Assembly (NCBI RefSeq): GCF_001039355.2
Contig: NW_019773692.1
Location: 87,809-151,808 of the forward strand
DNA: 64,000 nt
DNA from: Lingula anatina
Taxonomy: Eukaryota > Brachiopoda > Lingulata > Lingulida > Lingulidae
Direction of reading: 5' to 3'
Part shown: piece by piece, positions 57,899 to 64,000 of the stretch
Layout of the letters: each line of letters starts with the position of its first letter
Numbering within the stretch: the first letter of the stretch is position 1
The notes under the pieces: model-generated
The model's database searches: none
Told to the model about the DNA's origin: nothing
The model's input: the letters and a program-made list of their open reading frames with translations, nothing else
Made by a program: the position numbers and the translations under genes

Positions 57899-60800
57899 TA
57901 CTGACGACTAGACAACAGAGCTTTCTCTCTCTCTCTTCCTCTGTGATCTGGACCTCAGCAGGTGCTTACGTCTCTGAGGGTCATTCTCGTCCAACGTGGG
58001 ATGATGTAAGCTTGCAGCCTCCTCTGCTGCCCCCTAGTGGTTCTTTCCAGCGGTTGTGAAGCATACTAGCTATCTAAGTCATTACCATACCGTCAGCTTT
58101 GTAACCTGCTCCATAGCCACAGCTGAGAGACCCAGGAAAGATAGCTTCTCAGTGATCTAGAAGTCTGCCCGGTACCCTGCAGACCATGGATACCGCCATG
58201 CAGTGTTGTTTACACCCTGAAAACCATGGGGATACAGATGACTGTTGTGAGGACAACCTTGACAAAAGACAAACCAAAAGACAGTTCTTAGACTAGTTGA
58301 CAGAGATATAGGGACTGAGATATAAAGATGACCAACAGGGTGTTATCTGTGCCTAGCTACTGCTACGTTGTTGTCGCCTTCCTTGACGTGAAATGACCTT
58401 TACCTTCAGTTATATGCTTACCAATTACCACTTCAAAAACTGAATTGAGGCCCTTATTGTGAATTGCTGCAGTCTTTACTGTGATTTGATTCAAGGATGG
58501 AAATAGATATTAATATTTTATCTTCTTTAGCCCACTGAGACCCGTGAAGAGGAGTGACTTGGCCTTAAAATGAAAGTTTTTATTCTTCAAGCTGTTTTAA
58601 ACTAAGTTACCCATAGAATCATAATCCATTGTCATACTGGAGCTTAAGTGACATCGCTGACAATCAAACTTCAGTTCACATGAAGACGGAATTGTGATAA
58701 GGCTGAAACGAAGTCACCTCCACATCAGACCTAAGCTCCATTATGAGATGTAATTCTAATTCCATGTTCACCTTGGTCAGTTGTTCTGTCCTTTTTGTGT
58801 GGTGCTCCCACCAAGACTTCATACCTAGGATGTGTACAGATGGACAGTCACTTCTTGTTCACCACTCGGCCCTGCGTTATGAAAGCTGGGACTGTATGAG
58901 AAGGTTGTATACAGTTTGAGAAGGCTCAAGACTCTGTCTTGTGTTATGAAAGCTGGGACTGTATGAGAAGGTTGTATATAGTTTGAGAAGGCTCAAGACT
59001 CTGTCTTGTGTTATGAAAGCTGGGACTGTATGAGAAGGTTGTATACAGTTTGAGAAGGCTCAAGACTCTGTCTTGTGTTATGAAAGCTGGGACTGTATGA
59101 GAAGGTTGTATACAGTTTGAGAAGGCTCAAGACTCTGTCTTGTGTTATGAAAGCTGGGACTGTATGAGAAGGTTGTATACAGTTTGAGAAGGCTCAAGAC
59201 TCTGTCTTGTGTTATGAAAGCTGGGACTGTATGAGAAGGTTGTATACAGTTTGAGAAGGCTCAAGACTCTGTCTTGTGTTATGAAAGCTGGGACTGTATG
59301 AGAAGGTTGTATACAGTTTGAGAAGGCTCAAGACTCTGTCTTGTGTTATGAAAGCTGGGACTGTATGAGAAGGTTGTATACAGTTTGAGAAGGCTCAAGA
59401 CTCTGTCTTGTGTTATGAAAGCTGGGACTGTATGAGAAGGTTGTATACAGTTTGAGAAGGCTCAAGACTCTGTCTTGTGTTATGAAAGCTGGGACTGTAT
59501 GAGAAGGTTGTATACAGTTTGAGAAGGCTCAAGACTCTGTCTTGTGTTATGAAAGCTGGGACTGTATGAGAAGGTTGTATACAGTTTGAGAAGGCTCAAG
59601 ACTCTGTCTTGTGTTATGAAAGCTGGGACTGTATGAGAAGGTTGTATACAGTTTGAGAAGGCTCAAGACTCTGTCTTGTGTTATGAAAGCTGGGACTGTA
59701 TGAGAAGGTTGTATACAGTTTGAGAAGGCTCAAGACTCTGTCTTGTGTTATGAAAGCTGGGACTGTATGAGAAGGTTGTATACAGTTTGAGAAGGCTCAA
59801 GTCTTTATCACGTTTGTCCACATTTGACCAAAAGATGACCACCAGATTTGGACAGTTTTGGGATGTTGGCATGGTTTCCTGTAATACCAAGTGCTCTTTA
59901 AGTTGATGGATTATTAGTAAGGTCAGCGTCGACTTTTTACTGTAATTATAGAACAATGAAGAGGATTTTCTGTGCAAAACCTGAGAATTTTTTATAATTT
60001 TTTTCATAATTTGAAAAAGAAATGCACAAAGTATTGTACAGAGGTGAATGCTGCTCCAATCTTAACACCAAAATGATGTCAACATAAGTAATTATAGCAG
60101 GTGTGGTACCAAGATATTGGAAGTGTGGTTGGAAGTATCTTAATGGATAGGAGAATTTCTAAGATGCATGAATACTTTAGGAAACTATTAATTGTACATT
60201 TTTTTAAATTTCACACTATATATTTATACTCAGTAAAGCTGCTGTGAAGAGCTTTATGCAGGACCTGTTTTGTAAAGGAATTTAAGACGGAAAATTGGTC
60301 TTCAGTCGAAGATAGGGATTTTTGCGTCTGTTTCAGCGTGGGATGAATCCAGAGTAACTAACTTATAAAGAAACTATTTGTCTTTCTATTTATAAAATGA
60401 TTCATATAAGTGAAACATTGAAGTTTACTACTTCTGACTTGTTTTAGGCCGAAGTGGAGTAAGGTTTTTGACTTAACTTTAGACCAGTTTACTCAACCTG
60501 ACCTTGTTTTCACTGTCATGTTTATTCAACATTTGCGCCAATTTATCAGTATGTTGACCGTGCTAGCTGCCTTACTAGCCCTGTGGTGCCATTGATCACG
60601 TGAGCAGGTGTGAGAGACGCGTAGGCGCAAGATTCCAATACAGTTTCTATAAAGTTTGATTAAATATGTGGAAACGATAAATCTTATCACTTAATTGAAA
60701 TGGAATCGTGCAGATATTTTTACTTAGCAGAATTCTACATTTTATTTATTTACCTGTGGATTCCCACCACTGTATCTTGAACAGTAAGCAATATTCCGGT

Positions 60801-61100
60801 AAAATGCTATTGAAATGCATGAACACGTCTAGTCCACTCTTTGTTGACAATAATCTTCACTTAATTCCTAATCTCAGTGAGTTCAAATGCCGGTATGTTG
60901 CCGTTCAGAATTATATTTATTTACGGTAGTAACGATATTATGGCGGTTTACGTGTGTGGACGACAGCTATTTTAGCAATCGTCTCTCGCCAACATTGAAT
61001 TCTAGTGGAGGCGCCTGTACATTTTATAAAGCTGATATTATACCCATGGTTCTTATTGACTATTATAAGTAAAATGTGTTAAGGCAGAGAAATAAAAGTT
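57899..61100 (+). other. USP 3' UTR and downstream region
   Basis: No ORF of note follows the stop. It includes the 67-bp array (58869-59804). The first AATAAA on the plus strand that I see is near 61090 (GAGAAATAAAAGTTC), so the 3' UTR could be up to about 3.2 kb, or an unconventional signal may be used earlier. Confidence 0.45.
58869..59804. repeat. 67-bp tandem array, about 14 copies
   Basis: Units start at regular 67-bp steps (GTCTTGTGTTATG at 58936, 59003, 59070 and so on to 59740). The first unit is diverged and the last changes after CTCAAG. The units between are almost identical, which implies recent expansion or homogenisation. It probably lies in the 3' UTR of the USP gene. Confidence 0.97.
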
Positions 61101-61253
61101 CACACTGAATGATACTTCGTGTGAATGGTAAACTGTGTTTGTTGATTTTAATTTCAAAATGTGTTCGAGGCAGATAGCCCAGTGAACTTGCAGACAAAAA
61201 TATGGTTTAATGAAAGGAGCGTTAGTTGGACTTTTAAAGGAAAACAACGGACG

Positions 61254-61280
61254 TTTTTTTTTTTTTTTTTTTTTTTTTTT
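61254..61280. repeat. Poly-T tract
   Basis: An uninterrupted run of about 27 T between the USP and trehalase genes. Confidence 0.95.
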
Positions 61281-61320
61281 GTTAAAGATTTACTTGCTTC
61301 ATACATAATATCCTTTTAAT

Positions 61321-61590
61321 ATGGCGAGATTGTGTTTAGGACGTCCACAGACACACCAGTGTTTCCTCTCGGCTCTTATAATCACTCTTGACACCGTGCA
61401 CAGGACGAGATATTGTCATTACATCGATCCAGAGAGGTATTTTGTTTCTTTCTCAAAATTAGAAATATTGTCACATGCTGAAGACGCCCTCTATCCACAG
61501 TTCCGCCTTCCCAGTGCCGTTACAGCTTTCAAAAGTGACGTCAAACCGGCTGACGTGATATGTGCTGAGAAGTATTTTATTACGGACTAG
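61321..61590 (+). other. Unassigned 89-codon ORF
   Basis: It opens with ATG in the context AATATGGCGAG and ends at TAG. I recognise no family, domain, signal peptide or membrane segment. It lies about 0.4 kb upstream of the trehalase start and could be chance, or a leader exon region of that gene. Confidence 0.15.
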
Positions 61591-62007
61591 AAGGAACCGG
61601 TTTTGAAGCGGATGTCCAAAGTCTGATAAGGGCACCCCTTTTAGTGGTAAATGGTATTACTAGGTTATCAAATGCATGTTTTAAGTAGATATAAAGTGAC
61701 GACGTGACAGACGAAATGATATCCCTCCCGTCAGCCGTTTCTTATCCCTAGATGCCGACCCGTCCTGGTTTGGGTATTTGGCAAACTGTCATTTTTGTTT
61801 ATTTACATATGATACAACACGTCTTCTTGCTTAATCTACGTACAAATATTTGCACTAGATAAGCTGAACTGCAGCAGTATGTGTTGATCTTCATAAAACA
61901 CAGAGATATCTAGGGGACTGACCTCAAAGACCGTAACTCTGCAAAGATCATTTTTCTTGAATATTTAGTTGAATTAGAGAATATCAAGTATTCAAACTGT
62001 CAAAAGA

Positions 62008-63442
62008 ATGTCGACCGTGTATAATAAGATGGCTGGGCAACTGGTAATGGTATTCTTCATCACCAACTGTGTCCTGAATTCAGCCAGCGGTCAGGATTTA
62101 CAGAGCGTTGCAGCTTGTGACAGGTTGGTACGTAATATATTCAAGGAGAGCCTTGAAGTTTCGACACTTCCAAGGATAGGGATATAGCAAGAAAGAGTCC
62201 CAATTAAGTTGTCTTAAACTTTGTGTGATTGTAGAAATGTCAGCGGTAGTGATTCTAACATGTTATCTATCACTGTTCCCTGCCCCCCCCCCCCCACCAC
62301 CCCCAGGGGGAAACTTAGATCTTTTGGCAATTATCATCACGGGTGTAAGAACTTCAGGCAAGTGCGTTTTCATATATGCAGGCCGGTCTACAACGACAAA
62401 ACGGGTTTTTCGAAAATGTGCATGCGGTTTTCCATCACCTGAGAAATATGACACAATTGCAACCAGTGGGTATCAGTAGCAAGAAAGTGGACACGAACCG
62501 CTGTTATCATCTTTCTAACTGCTTCTTATTATATTCTTATATCTCAGTCAAATTTACTGCGACGGACCCTTACTTGCTGCCATGCAAAATGCGAGAATAT
62601 ATGAAGATTCCAAGACATTTGTTGACTTAAAGATGAAAGCTAGCCAAGGTAGGTGAAACAATAAGCACTTGGGTTTTATGTGACTGATGTATTTCAGCCT
62701 TTAGATTTACACTACAGTGTGGTCTTTGTTTTGTGCTCGATATTGCCAGATAGTTGGAATTTGTATGAAAACAACCGTCGACTTTTTTACACCAGAAAAA
62801 GTCAGCCCATCACTGGCTATGTAAATAATCCCTTTCGATATGGTTATTGTTGATCTCGATATAACTGCTGCGAATTCTTCTATTGTTTGCAAAGTTAAAC
62901 AAATCCACAAACAAAAACACGCACACAAACACAATGATAGAATGTACTCACACAAAGACACGAATGTCACAGAATGCCACTTTTGAAACGTCTGTTCGAC
63001 TACAAGACAAGCAATAGTGCTGACGCTCGTTGGCTTAAAGGTATGCCCTTGATCTTAAAACGCAGTCAACTGCACAGTCTTTACCGTATATATCAGCTAC
63101 AGCTCAGGCCAGTAAACGACTTTTTTTTGCGGTGTATTTTGAGAAAAATGGCAAATTTGACACTAAAAATGTAAAATTAAATCCTGCAGTGGGCCTGCAT
63201 ACGTTTACAACGCTGAAAGATTTTTCTCTATACCTTCTCTATGTGGCATCATCCGATACAAGATAAATCCCGTCGAAACTGATGCCGTTTTCTTCCCAAC
63301 TTTTAGAGATCATACTACAGGCCTTTGCTGACCTTGGGAAGAGGAATTTGACCAAGAGGGATGCGGAAGATTTCAGAAATAAGTACTTCGAAGGTCCGAA
63401 CCTAGAATTCGAAGACTGGACTCCAACTGACTGGAGAGAGAA
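62008..63442 (+). CDS. TREH: Trehalase, first three exons (partial)
   Basis: Trehalase (glycoside hydrolase family 37) splits trehalose into two glucose molecules at the cell surface or outside the cell. Exons: 62008-62126, 62548-62648, 63307-63442, phases 2, 1, 2. Exon 1 encodes a signal peptide with hydrophobic core QLVMVFFITNCVL; a second in-frame ATG at 62029 with a stronger context would give a shorter leader. Exon 2 has IYCDGPLLAAMQNARIYEDSKTFVD, here split for clarity as IYCDGPLL and SKTFVDLKMK, typical of the mature N-terminus. Exon 3 has LTKRDAEDFRNKYF and EDWTPTDWREK. The catalytic signatures lie beyond the right edge. Without the last splice the frame would stop at 63467. Confidence 0.85.
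62281..62307. repeat. C-rich tract in trehalase intron 1
   Basis: About 14 C followed by ACCACCCCC. Confidence 0.95.
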
Positions 63443-64000
63443 GTATGATATAGTTTCTTCATTATGACAAGAGTTATCTCCTTCATCTGTGACTTTCAAT
63501 AAAGCGGCGACCGTTTTCCAAATAAGTATTCTACATACTCGTTATGATATCTATTTTGATATTGATACAAATAAGAGTCTCAAACCGTGGCTTTGGCTCG
63601 GGCTCAGTTTATACGCAAGAGTAGGGACCGCAGATGAATGTATTGCAATATATAACTTTTAAACTAAATTGTTGGCTAACCAGGACCAATGGTAATTCAG
63701 TATATTCTGCTCAAATGAAGTGTCACCTAGACAGAAAAAAGTTTAGTGCCAGTTGTCACATTATATATATTTTTATACTCTGAATTGAAATATCCGAGTT
63801 AGACAGAATTTTGGCTGAAATTTCTGTTGTGGAAATGCCTGTAGAGCTACATGTATGTATGTCTATTCCACCAAATTAACAACATGATAAATAGGGAGAG
63901 GGCAGGAGCCAGTTGGAAGTTTAGGTTCAAACTCGAATAACAAGCAATTTTTTTAAATTTCATAGGAAGAAAAAAATAAATATAATACTAGACGTACAGA
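63443..64000. other. Trehalase intron 3, partial
   Basis: Plain AT-rich sequence after the exon 3 donor (GTATGA). No further exon is seen before the window ends. Confidence 0.5.

Noticed and set aside
58869-59804. Regular repeats resembling a CRISPR array
   Set aside because: The units are contiguous and identical with no unique spacers, and the sequence is from an animal nuclear genome.
61321-61590. Separate small protein gene upstream of trehalase
   Set aside because: A plain ORF without a recognised domain or splice context; kept only as a low-confidence entry.

Overview
The window looks like a piece of an animal nuclear genome: AT-rich, with long introns, GT-AG splicing, many microsatellites and five conserved metazoan genes. 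Frequent copies of the motif TCAAGGTCA and the overall texture suggest a lophotrochozoan, probably a mollusc. That placement is inference; the gene assignments rest on readable protein motifs.

Layout: (1) an AMP deaminase gene (AMPD2-like) on the minus strand, 454-22580, whose last exon(s) lie off the left edge; (2) HAUS5, the augmin subunit, on the plus strand, 23675-33934; (3) the Golgi pH regulator GPR89/GPHR on the minus strand, 34883-41260, complete at 452 residues; (4) a USP25/USP28-type deubiquitinase on the plus strand, 41854-57898, complete at 1132 residues; (5) the first exons of a secreted or membrane-anchored trehalase on the plus strand from 62008, running off the right edge. AMPD/HAUS5 and GPR89/USP are head-to-head pairs with compact shared upstream regions. 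HAUS5 and GPR89 are tail-to-tail. The genes do not form a pathway: they cover purine nucleotide metabolism, spindle assembly, Golgi ion homeostasis, deubiquitination and sugar hydrolysis.

Three places (1827, 31821-32242, 53062) hold N characters flanked by long, nearly identical direct copies carrying exons 14-16 of AMPD, 14-16 of HAUS5 and 17-20 of USP. Two of the three would break the reading frame if they were real tandem duplications, so they are best read as two haplotypes placed in series by the assembler.

The most striking pattern is that at least a dozen exon boundaries in the four complete or near-complete genes carry tandem copies that span the splice site (a piece of exon plus the donor or acceptor). 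Copy number differs between the two haplotypes at one of them. Other observations are a pair of tandem 63-nt, phase-matched alternative exons in AMPD, a dispersed palindromic MITE-like family (at least six copies or fragments), a probable GC-AG intron in USP whose donor repeats sequence of the next exon, and a 67-bp array of about 14 copies behind the USP stop codon.
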